A stretch of DNA of 33,236 nt from an uncultured Bacilli bacterium (GTDB lineage Bacteria > Bacillota_I > Bacilli_A > RF39 > UBA660): contig CALVQD010000070.1 of assembly GCA_944355255.1 (NCBI GenBank), positions 1-33,236 on the forward strand, written 5' to 3'. A program made the translations under genes and the position numbers. The notes below the pieces were generated by a model. That model saw only the letters and a program-made list of their open reading frames with translations, made no database searches and had not been told where the DNA came from. Shown here piece by piece: positions 1-7,560 of the stretch (its first letter is position 1; each line of letters opens with the position of its first letter).

Positions 1-20
1 CAATATGGGTAGAAAAAAAT

Positions 21-52
21 AAAGAACCAGTAATTTTTACTAGTTCTTTTTC
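21..52 (+). terminator. intrinsic terminator of an upstream gene
   Basis: A 12-bp imperfect stem (21-32 with 38-49, one C/A mismatch) has a 5-base loop and runs into a T tract. It probably ends a plus-strand gene lying outside the window. Confidence 0.7.
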
Positions 53-78
53 ATATTTTTTAATAAGAGGTGATACTA

Positions 79-1020
79 TTGAATAATACTATTTCTTATT
101 ATTATCACCTTTATCCTGAAACTATTATAAAACGTAAGAAGAAGTATATTTTTGAATATCATCAAGTTTATTATATATTTGAACCAATTACAAGACCTCT
201 TAATGAAATGGAAGAAATACTTCGTTTAAATGAGTATTCATCATTTTATAATAGCTCAATTGGCTTAATTGAAAAAAACATAGAAGGAAAATATATTACC
301 ATTTTAAATAATAAATATTATGTACTAATAAGTAATAGAACTCCTAATAGAAGAATCTATTTTTCTGATTTATTAGTTGTAAAAGACTTTATACCACTTA
401 ATAATTTTATGTTACTAAAAAGAAATGATTGGGTGAATTTGTGGAGCAAAAAGAACGATTATTTTGAATATCAAAAAGAATATATTAAAACAAAATTTCC
501 TATTTTATATTATAGTCTTGATTATTATATAGGATTAAGTGAAAATGCTATTAGTTATATAGGACAAGTAGAACGAGAGATGAAACCAAGTGAAAGAGAT
601 CATTTAGTTCTCGCTAAAAAAAGAGTGCATTATAATGACAATCTTCATGAGTTTCAATCTCCTTTAAATATAGTAATAGACTATAAAGAAAGAGATGTTT
701 CTGAGTACTTTAAATCTTTATTTTTAGACGATTGCTATAATGAAGAGGAAATTATTAATTATTTGAAAGAATTACCGGCAAGTGGCTTTGGAATGGGGTT
801 GTTGATGGGGAGAATGTTATTTCCGAGCTTTTATTTCGATTTATATGAGAAGATTGTAAATGATGTAATACCTGAGAAGGAAATTTATAAAATTATCGAT
901 AAGAGTGATGATTATGAATATTTTTTGAGATTTATTTATTTTGAAATTAATAAAATAATTAAAATACCAAGGATTGATTGGTTACATAAAGATGTAGTTT
1001 ATAAAAAAGAGGCTAGCTAG
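79..1020 (+). CDS. YutH-like (CotS/kinase-fold) family protein
   Basis: This protein of about 313 residues has no signal peptide or membrane segment and is rich in Tyr, Ile and Lys. The central HEFQSPLNIVIDYKERD stretch and the later GRMLFPSFYFDLYE stretch resemble the divergent kinase-like fold of YutH/CotS spore-coat-associated proteins. I see no intact kinase catalytic loop, so it is probably a degenerate, non-catalytic member. In Bacillus, yutH lies in the same general chromosomal area as the NifU-like gene yutI, and a NifU-like gene follows here on the opposite strand, which supports the call. TTG at 79 is chosen because AAGAGGTGA (65-73) sits at proper spacing before it; the in-frame GTG at 70 lies inside that ribosome-binding site. 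A sporulation role is not shown by the sequence. Confidence 0.55.
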   Translation: MNNTISYYYHLYPETIIKRKKKYIFEYHQVYYIFEPITRPLNEMEEILRLNEYSSFYNSSIGLIEKNIEGKYITILNNKYYVLISNRTPNRRIYFSDLLVVKDFIPLNNFMLLKRNDWVNLWSKKNDYFEYQKEYIKTKFPILYYSLDYYIGLSENAISYIGQVEREMKPSERDHLVLAKKRVHYNDNLHEFQSPLNIVIDYKERDVSEYFKSLFLDDCYNEEEIINYLKELPASGFGMGLLMGRMLFPSFYFDLYEKIVNDVIPEKEIYKIIDKSDDYEYFLRFIYFEINKIIKIPRIDWLHKDVVYKKEAS

Positions 1021-1025
1021 CCTCT
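1007..1025. terminator. shared palindromic terminator of convergent genes
   Basis: 1008-1025 is a perfect 18-bp palindrome (AGAGGCTAGCTAGCCTCT) that contains the stop codon of the plus-strand gene (1018-1020) and overlaps that of the minus-strand gene (1024-1026). On the minus strand it is followed by six T residues, so it terminates the NifU-like gene best. The T tail on the plus strand is weaker. Confidence 0.75.
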
Positions 1026-1266
1026 AATTTGTATCATTAATATTACGTACTTCGATAATTTCGGGTATTTCATTGATGATAAGTTGTTCAATACCATCTT
1101 TTAATGTTACACTGGCATAAGCACAATTAGCACATGCTCCTTGTAAATCAACGTAAACGATATTATCTTCTATTTTTACAAATTCTAAATTACCACCATC
1201 ACTTATTAAGAAAGGACGTATTTTATCAATGGTAGTACGTACTTTTTTTTCTAATTCTTCATTCAT
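1024..1266 (-). CDS. NifU C-terminal-domain Fe-S scaffold/carrier protein
   Basis: This 80-residue protein is a single NifU C-terminal (Nfu-type) domain. The IRPFLISDGGNLEFV core and the Cys45-x-x-Cys48 pair (GACANCAYAS) are diagnostic. In the family this CxxC pair binds an Fe-S cluster, usually at a dimer interface, for transfer to apoproteins in the cytoplasm. The length matches B. subtilis YutI-type stand-alone Nfu domains. ATG at 1266 is preferred because GGTGAT lies 6-8 bases upstream; an in-frame TTG at 1278 is upstream of that site. It has its own promoter, divergent from the S1-domain gene, and converges on the YutH-like gene. Confidence 0.9.
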   Translation of the reverse strand: MNEELEKKVRTTIDKIRPFLISDGGNLEFVKIEDNIVYVDLQGACANCAYASVTLKDGIEQLIINEIPEIIEVRNINDTN

Positions 1267-1282
1267 TTTTATCACCAACTTT

Positions 1283-1311
1283 ATTATAAGATATTTTTAA
1301 CTGTTGGTAAA
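1283..1311 (-). promoter_or_regulatory. promoter of the NifU-like gene
   Basis: On the minus strand, TTTACC (1311-1306) and a perfect TATAAT (1288-1283) are 17 bp apart, directly upstream of the Shine-Dalgarno site. The -35 box is weak (4 of 6). Confidence 0.55.
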
Positions 1312-1315
1312 GTCC

Positions 1316-1344
1316 TTGTTCTAAAACAAATTATTTGCTATAAT
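1316..1344 (+). promoter_or_regulatory. promoter of the S1-domain gene
   Basis: TTGTTC (1316-1321) and TATAAT (1339-1344) are 17 bp apart, and TGC before the -10 makes it an extended -10. It is back to back with the minus-strand promoter; the two -35 boxes are only 4 bases apart. Confidence 0.7.
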
Positions 1345-1367
1345 GAAAGAGAAAAAGGAGTGAAAAT

Positions 1368-1733
1368 GTGAATGATTTATACCAAAAAGGCAATATTTTA
1401 ACGGGAACAGTAACAGGCATTACTAATTATGGCATTTTTGTATCTTTAGATGAGAATAAGAGTGGATTAATTCATATTTCAGAAATTAGTGATAGATTTG
1501 TAAAAGATATTCATAAATTTGTTACTATGGGTGAATTAATAAGAGTTGAAATAGTAGGACTTGATAACAAGAATCATTATCGACTTAGTATCAAGAATAT
1601 TGATTATCGTATTATGAAAAATAAGAAAAGTAAGATTACAGAAACTCCTAGTGGTTTTAAAAATTTAGCTATTCATTTGGATAAATGGATTGAAAATTGG
1701 CAAAATAGTGAAGAAATTCAAAAAAAAGACTAA
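1368..1733 (+). CDS. S1-domain RNA-binding protein, CvfD/GSP13 (YugI) type
   Basis: This 121-residue cytoplasmic protein starts with one S1 RNA-binding domain (about residues 6-77) with the typical GTVTGITNYGIFVSL and GLIHISEIS segments. A basic linker and the C-terminal FKNLAIHLDKWIENW motif follow, matching the tail of the CvfD/YugI (general stress protein 13) family of Bacilli. Those proteins bind RNA and ribosomes and act as post-transcriptional regulators. GTG at 1368 follows AAGGAG by 7 bases; the ATG two bases earlier is out of frame and meets a stop at once. It is monocistronic: an extended -10 promoter lies upstream and the tRNA promoter starts just after its stop codon. Confidence 0.85.
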   Translation: MNDLYQKGNILTGTVTGITNYGIFVSLDENKSGLIHISEISDRFVKDIHKFVTMGELIRVEIVGLDNKNHYRLSIKNIDYRIMKNKKSKITETPSGFKNLAIHLDKWIENWQNSEEIQKKD

Positions 1734-1739
1734 AATTTA

Positions 1740-1768
1740 TTGACAAGATAATAATAAACTGATATATT
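1740..1768 (+). promoter_or_regulatory. promoter of the tRNA cluster
   Basis: A perfect TTGACA (1740-1745) and TATATT (1763-1768) are 17 bp apart, about 35 bases before the first tRNA. This is a strong sigma-A-type promoter, as expected for a stable-RNA operon. It starts 7 bases after the preceding stop codon. Confidence 0.85.
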
Positions 1769-1802
1769 TAATGACGTCAGACATTGTTAGTGAGTTTGAT
1801 TT

Positions 1803-1879
1803 GGGCGATTAACTCAGTTGGTTAGAGTGCTTGCCTTACAAGCAAGATGTCATAGGTTCGAGTCCTATATCGCCCACCA
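1803..1879 (+). tRNA. tRNA-Val (anticodon TAC)
   Basis: The acceptor GGGCGAT pairs with ATCGCCC. The anticodon loop CTTACAA gives TAC (reads GTA). A normal GTTCGA T-loop is present and the CCA end is encoded (1877-1879). Confidence 0.95.
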
Positions 1880-1886
1880 TTATGTT

Positions 1887-1962
1887 GCCGAAATAGCTCA
1901 ATAGGTAGAGCAACTGATTTGTAATCAGTAGGTTCCGGGTTCGATTCCTGGTTTCGGCACCA
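1887..1962 (+). tRNA. tRNA-Thr (anticodon TGT)
   Basis: The acceptor GCCGAAA pairs with TTTCGGC. The loop TTTGTAA gives TGT (reads ACA). The discriminator is A and CCA is encoded. It starts 7 bases after tRNA-Val. Confidence 0.95.
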
Positions 1963-1969
1963 TTTTTTT

Positions 1970-2054
1970 GGAGAGGTAGCGAAGAGGCTAAACGCGACAG
2001 ACTGTAAATCTGTTCCCTTTGGGTTCGATGGTTCGAAACCATCTCTCTCCACCA
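1970..2054 (+). tRNA. tRNA-Tyr (anticodon GTA)
   Basis: This 85-base class II tRNA has a long variable arm. The acceptor GGAGAGG pairs with TCTCTCC, with one G-T pair. The loop CTGTAAA gives GTA. CCA is encoded. Confidence 0.95.
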
Positions 2055-2060
2055 TATTGT

Positions 2061-2135
2061 TGCCTCGTAGCCAAGTGGTAAGGCATAAGACTTTGACTCT
2101 TACATGCGCTAGTCCGAATCTAGCCGAGGCAGCCA
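2061..2135 (+). tRNA. tRNA-Gln (anticodon TTG)
   Basis: The acceptor TGCCTCG pairs with CGAGGCA, giving the U1-A72 pair usual in tRNA-Gln. The loop CTTTGAC gives TTG. The discriminator is G and CCA is encoded. Confidence 0.95.
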
Positions 2136-2138
2136 TTT

Positions 2139-2214
2139 GTTCCGTTAGCTCAGTCGGTAGAGCATTTGACTTTTAATCAAAGGGTCTGGAGTTCGAATCT
2201 CCAGCGGGACACCA
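2139..2214 (+). tRNA. tRNA-Lys (anticodon TTT)
   Basis: The acceptor GTTCCGT pairs with GCGGGAC through several G-T wobbles. The loop CTTTTAA gives TTT. CCA is encoded. It is the last gene of the five-tRNA transcript. Confidence 0.93.
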
Positions 2215-2225
2215 GTTAGTATTTG

Positions 2226-2250
2226 AATGAACAAACATGTTCATTTTTAT
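2226..2250 (+). terminator. terminator of the tRNA cluster
   Basis: An 8-bp perfect stem (2226-2233 with 2238-2245) with an ACAA-type tetraloop is followed by TTTTATTTTA. It lies 11 bases after the last tRNA. Confidence 0.8.
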
Positions 2251-2265
2251 TTTATCTAAATATTT

Positions 2266-2293
2266 AAAAGATAGGATAATTATCCTATCTTTT
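2266..2293. terminator. bidirectional palindromic terminator
   Basis: A 28-bp perfect palindrome is centred at 2279.5 with T runs at both ends. It contains the stop codon of the minus-strand gene (2280-2282) and can also stop leftover tRNA transcription. Confidence 0.75.
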
Positions 2294-3212
2294 TCGTAAG
2301 TTCAGCAATTTGTTTACGTAATTCACAAATTTCTAATTCTAATTTATCATAATCAATCGAAGTAGTTTGAGTTTCCTTTTTTGGTGCTTGATATTCATCA
2401 ATGTTTAATGGTTCTAATTCATGATTTAATGCATTTTTCTCACTTTGAATATTCTTAAATGGATCTATTGGTACAAATGTCGGATTTGCTAATTCTTTTG
2501 ATACAATCGGTGCAGACATTGTTCCTTTGGTAACGCTTGTTTTCATATTCTCCAGATTAACAATCGTTTGATCTTTTTTAGATATATCGACAATATTGAA
2601 TTCATTGACATCACTTAATGGTTCTGTTTCAGGTAATTCTGAAAGTAACATTTCTTCAAATTGATTTATATCAAATTTATCTTCAAAATTGCTCTCATTA
2701 TCTTCTGGAACTTCAAATTCTTGAAATGAAATCGTTTTTGAAGGTTCTAATGATGGTAACTCCAATGATTGATCTGTTTCATGAGCAATATCGAACGTAT
2801 ATTCTTTTGGAAGAACAGGGTCTACATCATTTTCTAATTCTACTTCAATCGTTTCTTTAGGAGTATTTTGAATACGTAATAAGTTAGTTGAGCTGATTGG
2901 TAACTTGAATGGTTTTGTATCCAAAACCTCTAGTCCTTCTAATTCACTAAACTTCTTATCTTCTACTGTATCTTGGGCTAATTTACTCTCTCTTACAATA
3001 CGCTTTATAATTTCTTTCACATTTGCCCATTCCTCATGACTCAATAATTGTCCTTTTCCGTCTTCTATTTTAGTAACATAAGAAATTTGATAATTTTGGT
3101 TATCTAATTCTCCTAAAGTATAGATAAAATAATGAATTCCATTTTCTCTAAAATAACGGATGGCATCAACTGATGTATCCATTCCATTCAGCTTTATATT
3201 AATTTTCCCCAT
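2280..3212 (-). CDS. unknown acidic protein with C-terminal coiled coil
   Basis: I do not recognise a family with confidence. The 310-residue protein has a folded N-terminal part (about residues 1-95) that reads like a small beta-rich domain, with IRYFRENGIHYFIYTLGE and a following YVTKIEDGKGQLLS hairpin; this vaguely recalls DUF1292-type domains. A long acidic, Pro/Glu/Ser-rich, probably disordered stretch follows (about 100-270). The end is a short coiled coil (LELEICELRKQIAELTKKI). There is no signal peptide or membrane segment, so it is likely cytoplasmic, perhaps a scaffold or adaptor. ATG at 3212 is preceded by AAGGAGG; in-frame codons up to 3266 lie in the AT-rich leader. It is divergent from the next gene. 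Confidence 0.6.
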   Translation of the reverse strand: MGKINIKLNGMDTSVDAIRYFRENGIHYFIYTLGELDNQNYQISYVTKIEDGKGQLLSHEEWANVKEIIKRIVRESKLAQDTVEDKKFSELEGLEVLDTKPFKLPISSTNLLRIQNTPKETIEVELENDVDPVLPKEYTFDIAHETDQSLELPSLEPSKTISFQEFEVPEDNESNFEDKFDINQFEEMLLSELPETEPLSDVNEFNIVDISKKDQTIVNLENMKTSVTKGTMSAPIVSKELANPTFVPIDPFKNIQSEKNALNHELEPLNIDEYQAPKKETQTTSIDYDKLELEICELRKQIAELTKKIG

Positions 3213-3298
3213 TTTTATCCTCCTTATTCTATATATCATTATATAAAATTTTATTTTCTTTTTCAAGTGGTTAACTATTTTTATTTATCATTTTATAG

Positions 3299-3304
3299 TA
3301 TAAT
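3299..3304 (+). promoter_or_regulatory. -10 box of the membrane/papain-like gene
   Basis: A perfect TATAAT lies 30 bases before the ATG at 3334, but no good -35 is seen at normal spacing. Transcription starting near 3311 would exclude the in-frame ATG at 3310 as start. Confidence 0.45.
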
Positions 3305-3333
3305 ATAACATGTTAAAAAGGAGGCGTTATAAT

Positions 3334-4632
3334 ATGTTGAAAAAAACAATCAATTCAACTACTTATTTTGTTTCAGCAATCCTCTTTTTTATCGGAAGCT
3401 ATTTATTTATTTTCCGAACTGATTTTACAGTGAATATTCTTTTATATTTCCTATGTCTTGGGATTTTATTAGATGCGGTATTGCAATGCATTCATGTACT
3501 CACGAAAAAACAAAAGAAAAATATGTTGGTACGTGCTACCTTAGATATTGGATTTGCTATCTTTATCTATTGGCATCCTTCTTTTTTTCAAGGAAGTTTA
3601 TCAATTATTTTAGGACTTTATTTGTTCATTCATGCCATCATAGAAGCAATTAATTATGCACTGTACAAAAAAAATCATATTCGTGGACGTCTTCTTATAC
3701 TAATTGCTTTTCTTATTAAATTTACATTATCACTATTTCTTATGTTACATCCAACTGCAAAATATCCATATGTATTATTAATCATTGGAATTTACTTTGG
3801 TTTATATGGTATTTCTCAATTAAATAGTTTTATTTCAGAAATCACACCAAATCGAATCAAGAACAAAGTACGTATTTCTCTTCCGATTTTAATTGCTGCT
3901 TTTATTCCTCGAAAATTAATTACATTAATCAATGAAATTCTAGAAAATGAACCTGAGGAAACTGCCTTAGAAGCAAGAAAGAAAACAGAAAAAAAAGGAG
4001 ATATTGAGGTCATTCTCCATTTAGCAAACTCGGGATCCGCAGCTTTTGGACATATTGAAATATCTTTCGAAGGAAAGACTTATTCTTATGGAAACTATGA
4101 TATGCATTCAAGAAAATTGTTTGATGCAATTGGAGATGGTGTCATTTGCATTGCTGATCGAGATGCCTATATTCAATATGCCCTAAGAAATAAAAAAAGA
4201 TATTTAGTTGTTTTTGGAATTTCACTAACGAAAGAAGAAAAAGAGATTGTAAAAAAACGTATTCACAAGTTAATTACAACAAATGTAGAAGATTATTATC
4301 CAGATCTGCAATTAGCGGAAATGGGAAAATTACCTAAGGGAGAATACCATGATATGTCTAGTGAAATTTATCAACTTGCAAATGGAAAATTTAAAAAAAT
4401 AACATCAGGAAAGTGGAAAAAATTTTTCGTATTAAAAACAAATTGTACCGGTTTAGTAGAAAATATATTAAATGGTGTTGGATTACATATATTAGAGTTT
4501 AATGGTCTATTAACTCCGGGAAGTTATTATGATTATCTTAATCGTGAATTTTTAAAAAAACAAGGAAAAGTAGTATATCGAAAGATTTATACCAATCCTC
4601 TCACTCAGAAAGAAGTTCCTCTACAAAAATAG
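3334..4632 (+). CDS. HdeD/DUF308-like membrane protein fused to a permuted papain-like (LRAT/NlpC-type) domain
   Basis: This 432-residue protein has two parts. Residues 1-180 hold about six short hydrophobic helices arranged in pairs with small loops, as in HdeD/DUF308 membrane proteins. After a charged linker, residues about 225-432 form a soluble domain. There a conserved-looking His240 (FGHIEISFEGKTYSYG) comes before Cys371 (KTNCTGLVENILN), the His-then-Cys order of circularly permuted papain-like folds such as LRAT and YiiX. Such enzymes cleave or transfer acyl or peptide groups; the substrate here is unknown. ATG at 3334 is chosen because AAGGAGG (3318-3324) lies 9 bases before it. The last 32 bases overlap the convergent helicase gene. 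Confidence 0.6.
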   Translation: MLKKTINSTTYFVSAILFFIGSYLFIFRTDFTVNILLYFLCLGILLDAVLQCIHVLTKKQKKNMLVRATLDIGFAIFIYWHPSFFQGSLSIILGLYLFIHAIIEAINYALYKKNHIRGRLLILIAFLIKFTLSLFLMLHPTAKYPYVLLIIGIYFGLYGISQLNSFISEITPNRIKNKVRISLPILIAAFIPRKLITLINEILENEPEETALEARKKTEKKGDIEVILHLANSGSAAFGHIEISFEGKTYSYGNYDMHSRKLFDAIGDGVICIADRDAYIQYALRNKKRYLVVFGISLTKEEKEIVKKRIHKLITTNVEDYYPDLQLAEMGKLPKGEYHDMSSEIYQLANGKFKKITSGKWKKFFVLKTNCTGLVENILNGVGLHILEFNGLLTPGSYYDYLNREFLKKQGKVVYRKIYTNPLTQKEVPLQK

Positions 4633-6004
4633 AGGGATTTTTTTGTGGTATTAAAAGATAAACATAGTTTTTCGTTCTCGTTAATGCGACATAAAATAAT
4701 CTACGTTCTTCTTCTAAATCTATATCCATTTCTGTACTAGGAAAACCATATTTACCTGTTCTTAAATTCAAAAGAAGTACTTCATCATAACCCAATCCTT
4801 TTGCTTTATGAATTGTTAACATGTCAACCTGAATCCATGGTGGACATTTTTTTAACATATGATAAATTGTTTTTTCTTTCATGATTTCTAAATCAAATTG
4901 ATAACGAGATAAAATTAAAATTTTTTTCGGTTTTGTGGTTTGGAACAACTGTTCTAATATATGTTTTATTTGCTTTACATAAATTTTTTCATCTGTGTAA
5001 TAATATTGTTTTATTGGAAATTTTAAATGTTTTTCAGAATACAATTTCTTTCTAATTTGATTGTTATTCCGTGAGATTACCTTTTCAGCATAAACTAACA
5101 ATTCTTGACTATTTCGATATGTATGATTTAAAAAAATCTGAATTCCAGGTGAAAAATAATCTAAGAAATGAATGAAGTAATCGACATCAGAATCAGCAAA
5201 TCGATAAATACTTTGGTAATCATCTCCAACAGCAACTACATGGCATTTTGTCAATTGATAGTATTGAAAAATAAAATCAAAACGTTCTTTTGAAATATCT
5301 TGAAATTCGTCGATCATAATATATTCGTAATCTAAATAAATACAATTTTTCTCTTTTAATAAATCAAGTGCTCTTTTCACCATATCGGAAAGAAAAATAA
5401 TATGATTTCTCTCTTTATAACTTTCAAATTTTTGTTGAAGTAATGTATTATTCTGTTCTTGTAATTCTTTTATTATTTCTTCTTCTAACCAACTTGGAAC
5501 TAAATCTGGCTTTAATTTCCACAACAAACGATACCAGTACTTCAATAGTCGTTTTTTGATATTAGAAGTCGTCATATACGACAATAATAATGCTTCATAG
5601 TAATTTCTATCATCCGTTCTTAAATGCTCTAAAAAGCGCTTATTTACCTGTTCTATATCTGTTTCTATCACAAAAGATTGACGATTGTGTTTCAAAACAT
5701 TTAACGCGAACTTATGAAAAGTAATCACTTGAATTGTAAGATTCATTTGCTTAAAATATTTTTTTATTTCTGAACATGCATAATTCGTATAAGATAACAT
5801 TAATATCTTTTCTGAAGGAACATGTTTCACATAAACTAAATAATAAACTTTACAACAAATCGTAAAAGTTTTACCACTACCAGCACCAGCAATGATTTGT
5901 AAACATTGATGATGATCAACAATTGCTTGGTATTGCTCCCGATCAATTGTTATTTTAAATTTTGTCTCTAATTCTTTTAACCATCCCATACTAGTTATAT
6001 ACAC
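4601..6004 (-). CDS. short UvrD/PcrA-like superfamily 1A DNA helicase
   Basis: This protein of about 467 residues carries SF1A helicase motifs in order. They are a Q-like motif (DREQYQAIV), Walker A GAGSGKT (40-46), motif II with IDEFQD, motif III GDDYQSIYRF, motif IV-like HTYRNSQELL, motif V with IHKAKGLGYDEV and motif VI RRLFYVALTRTK. These give ATP-driven 3'-5' DNA translocation. UvrD/PcrA/Rep are usually 650-750 residues, so the 1B/2B subdomains must be strongly reduced and the protein is not a standard PcrA. The start is uncertain: GTG at 6004 and ATG at 5989 both lack a strong Shine-Dalgarno site. It ends with TGA and overlaps the end of the convergent gene by 32 bases. Confidence 0.85.
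   Translation of the reverse strand: MYITSMGWLKELETKFKITIDREQYQAIVDHHQCLQIIAGAGSGKTFTICCKVYYLVYVKHVPSEKILMLSYTNYACSEIKKYFKQMNLTIQVITFHKFALNVLKHNRQSFVIETDIEQVNKRFLEHLRTDDRNYYEALLLSYMTTSNIKKRLLKYWYRLLWKLKPDLVPSWLEEEIIKELQEQNNTLLQQKFESYKERNHIIFLSDMVKRALDLLKEKNCIYLDYEYIMIDEFQDISKERFDFIFQYYQLTKCHVVAVGDDYQSIYRFADSDVDYFIHFLDYFSPGIQIFLNHTYRNSQELLVYAEKVISRNNNQIRKKLYSEKHLKFPIKQYYYTDEKIYVKQIKHILEQLFQTTKPKKILILSRYQFDLEIMKEKTIYHMLKKCPPWIQVDMLTIHKAKGLGYDEVLLLNLRTGKYGFPSTEMDIDLEEERRLFYVALTRTKNYVYLLIPQKNPSIFVEELLSE
4618..4644 (+). terminator. terminator of the membrane/papain-like gene
   Basis: The stem CCTCTA/TAGAGG (4618-4623 with 4630-4635) has a 6-base loop and is followed by seven T residues. The stop codon (4630-4632) is inside the stem, which also lies within the 3' end of the convergent helicase gene. 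Confidence 0.8.
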
Positions 6005-6025
6005 TTCTTTTTATCTTTTTCCTGC

Positions 6026-6050
6026 AAAAAAAAGATGGAATATTTCCATC
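6026..6050 (-). terminator. terminator after the rmuC operon
   Basis: On the minus strand a 7-bp perfect stem (6044-6050 with 6034-6040) with a 3-base loop is followed by eight T residues. It overlaps the stop codon of the small membrane protein gene. Confidence 0.85.
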
Positions 6051-6372
6051 ATATAAGAATAAATGAAGCAACTACATATAAAGTAAATGCAAAACAAAAA
6101 GCAATAATTATCATTAAGAATTGATTTATAAATCCTCCATTCATAATCCATGAATCATCATCTTCTTTTGTAGGATGACTTGAATAAAAATTGCCTGTTC
6201 CTGGATGTGCTCCTAATTTTTTTGTATTATTCTTTCCATTTGTACCATTTTCTTCAATCTGAGATTGCTGTATTTGTTTTAGTAGTTCTTCTCGATATGC
6301 TCTTAATTCATTGATTGCTCTTCGACGTTCTTGTTCACGTAATTCTGGTGTATTATTATTTTTCTCATCCAT
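6049..6372 (-). CDS. small tail-anchored membrane protein of unknown function
   Basis: This protein of about 107 residues has a charged helical N-terminal part (about 10-45, rich in Arg, Glu and Gln). A low-complexity linker rich in Asn, Gly and Lys follows. One hydrophobic segment closes the protein (about residues 82-106), giving a tail-anchored topology with most of it in the cytoplasm. No family is recognised. ATG at 6372 follows AGGTGA and overlaps the last 8 bases of rmuC, so translation is probably coupled. Its tight link to rmuC suggests a related role, but nothing in the sequence proves this. Confidence 0.65.
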   Translation of the reverse strand: MDEKNNNTPELREQERRRAINELRAYREELLKQIQQSQIEENGTNGKNNTKKLGAHPGTGNFYSSHPTKEDDDSWIMNGGFINQFLMIIIAFCFAFTLYVVASFILI

Positions 6373-7453
6373 TTTCTTCACCTATTTTCTCTGTAGGAAT
6401 CTCATCCATCTCTACTCGATTAATTGATTCAAAACGCTTCGTAATCTTATTTGTCGTTGTATGAATATCTTTAATATCTTTACTAACAGTATCAATAGAA
6501 CGAGATAATTTATCCCAACGATCTTTATAACGTTTAAATTCTTCAGATAATAATTTTAGTTCTCTATGAATAATCGTCGCATATTTATCTCTTTCAATAT
6601 TCTGCATAATTACTTGTATTGTTGTCAATGTACTAATTAATGTAGTTGGAGAAGTAATCCAAACTCTTTTCTTATAGGCATACTCAATAATTTCTTCATG
6701 ATAAGCATTTAATTCAGCAAAAATTGCTTCTGCAGGTAAAAATAAAATTGCTTGATCACTTGTAACACCTGGAATAATATATTTACTACTAATCGCATCA
6801 ATATGTTTTTTCATATCCATACGAAACTGTTTCTCACTCTCATTACGTACGGCAACACTATTGTTTTTATCAACCATCATACGATAGTGTTCTAATGGAA
6901 ATTTAGAATCAATTGCAATCGTTCCGAGTGGTTCTGGAGCAAATAATACACAATCGGCAATTGTTCCATTTTCAAAAGTATATTGAAGTTGATATACTTT
7001 GTGATTATTTTCCCCAAATACACTAGACATAATATGTCTTAAATTGACCTCACCAAATATTCCACGACTCTTCTTATCTGTTAATATACTCTGTAATGAA
7101 ACAATATCTGTTGATAAAGTATCAATTTTTTTCTGTGCTTCATCAATCTTAGATAAACGTTCTAATACTGAAGTAAATGTTTTATTTGTTTTTTCAAAAT
7201 TTTCATCTAATCTTTCATTCACTTTATTATCAATCAATCTTAATCGATACTCAATTTTTTCAGACTGCTTATCAAAATCATCACTTAAATTTTTAGATAA
7301 AGAGGTTTGAAACGTATTTAATTCTTTAATCACTTCTGTTTCTAATCTTCCTAAACGTTCTGTAATATTCGCTTCATTAATATTTTTTACAATAGAAACA
7401 ATTACTAAAATAATTACAATAATTAATAAACCAATTATGATATAGTCGATCAT
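6365..7453 (-). CDS. rmuC: RmuC family DNA recombination protein
   Basis: This 362-residue protein has an N-terminal membrane anchor (about 3-21), a coiled-coil stretch (about 35-125) and the RmuC core. Diagnostic segments are RGIFGEVNLRHIMSSVFGE, IDSKFPLEHYRMM, ILFLPAEAIFAELN and the WITSPTTLISTLTTI segment near the end of the core. RmuC proteins have a nuclease-like fold and limit inversions at short repeats in E. coli; the biochemical activity is poorly defined. Length and architecture are normal. ATG at 7453 follows GAGGTGG. It is first in a two-gene operon; a TATAAT at 7488-7483 on the minus strand is the likely -10 box. Confidence 0.92.
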   Translation of the reverse strand: MIDYIIIGLLIIVIILVIVSIVKNINEANITERLGRLETEVIKELNTFQTSLSKNLSDDFDKQSEKIEYRLRLIDNKVNERLDENFEKTNKTFTSVLERLSKIDEAQKKIDTLSTDIVSLQSILTDKKSRGIFGEVNLRHIMSSVFGENNHKVYQLQYTFENGTIADCVLFAPEPLGTIAIDSKFPLEHYRMMVDKNNSVAVRNESEKQFRMDMKKHIDAISSKYIIPGVTSDQAILFLPAEAIFAELNAYHEEIIEYAYKKRVWITSPTTLISTLTTIQVIMQNIERDKYATIIHRELKLLSEEFKRYKDRWDKLSRSIDTVSKDIKDIHTTTNKITKRFESINRVEMDEIPTEKIGEENG

Positions 7454-7527
7454 GTTACCACCTCTATTTTCACTATATATTTATTATAATACATTTTTGT
7501 TTTTTAGAAAATAGTTCTTTTTACAAA

Positions 7528-7560
7528 ACAAAAATTAGACAGTTTTCACACCATCTAATT
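7528..7560 (-). terminator. terminator after the rhodanese gene
   Basis: A 10-bp stem (7533-7542 with 7551-7560, including G-T pairs) has an 8-base loop. On the minus strand it is followed by TTTTGTTTTG; on the plus strand six T residues follow, so it may work both ways. The rhodanese stop codon is inside the stem. Confidence 0.75.

Noticed and set aside
1822-2136. Minus-strand open frames of 104 and 68 residues across the tRNA genes
   Set aside because: They are antisense to five clear tRNAs. The translated RDGFEPSN/RYRTRTYDIL-type phrases are well-known artefacts of translating tRNA genes.
1803-2214. tRNA cluster as attachment site for an integrated element
   Set aside because: The secretion locus starts over 5 kb away, no integrase is present, and I found no repeated tRNA end at the far side within the window.
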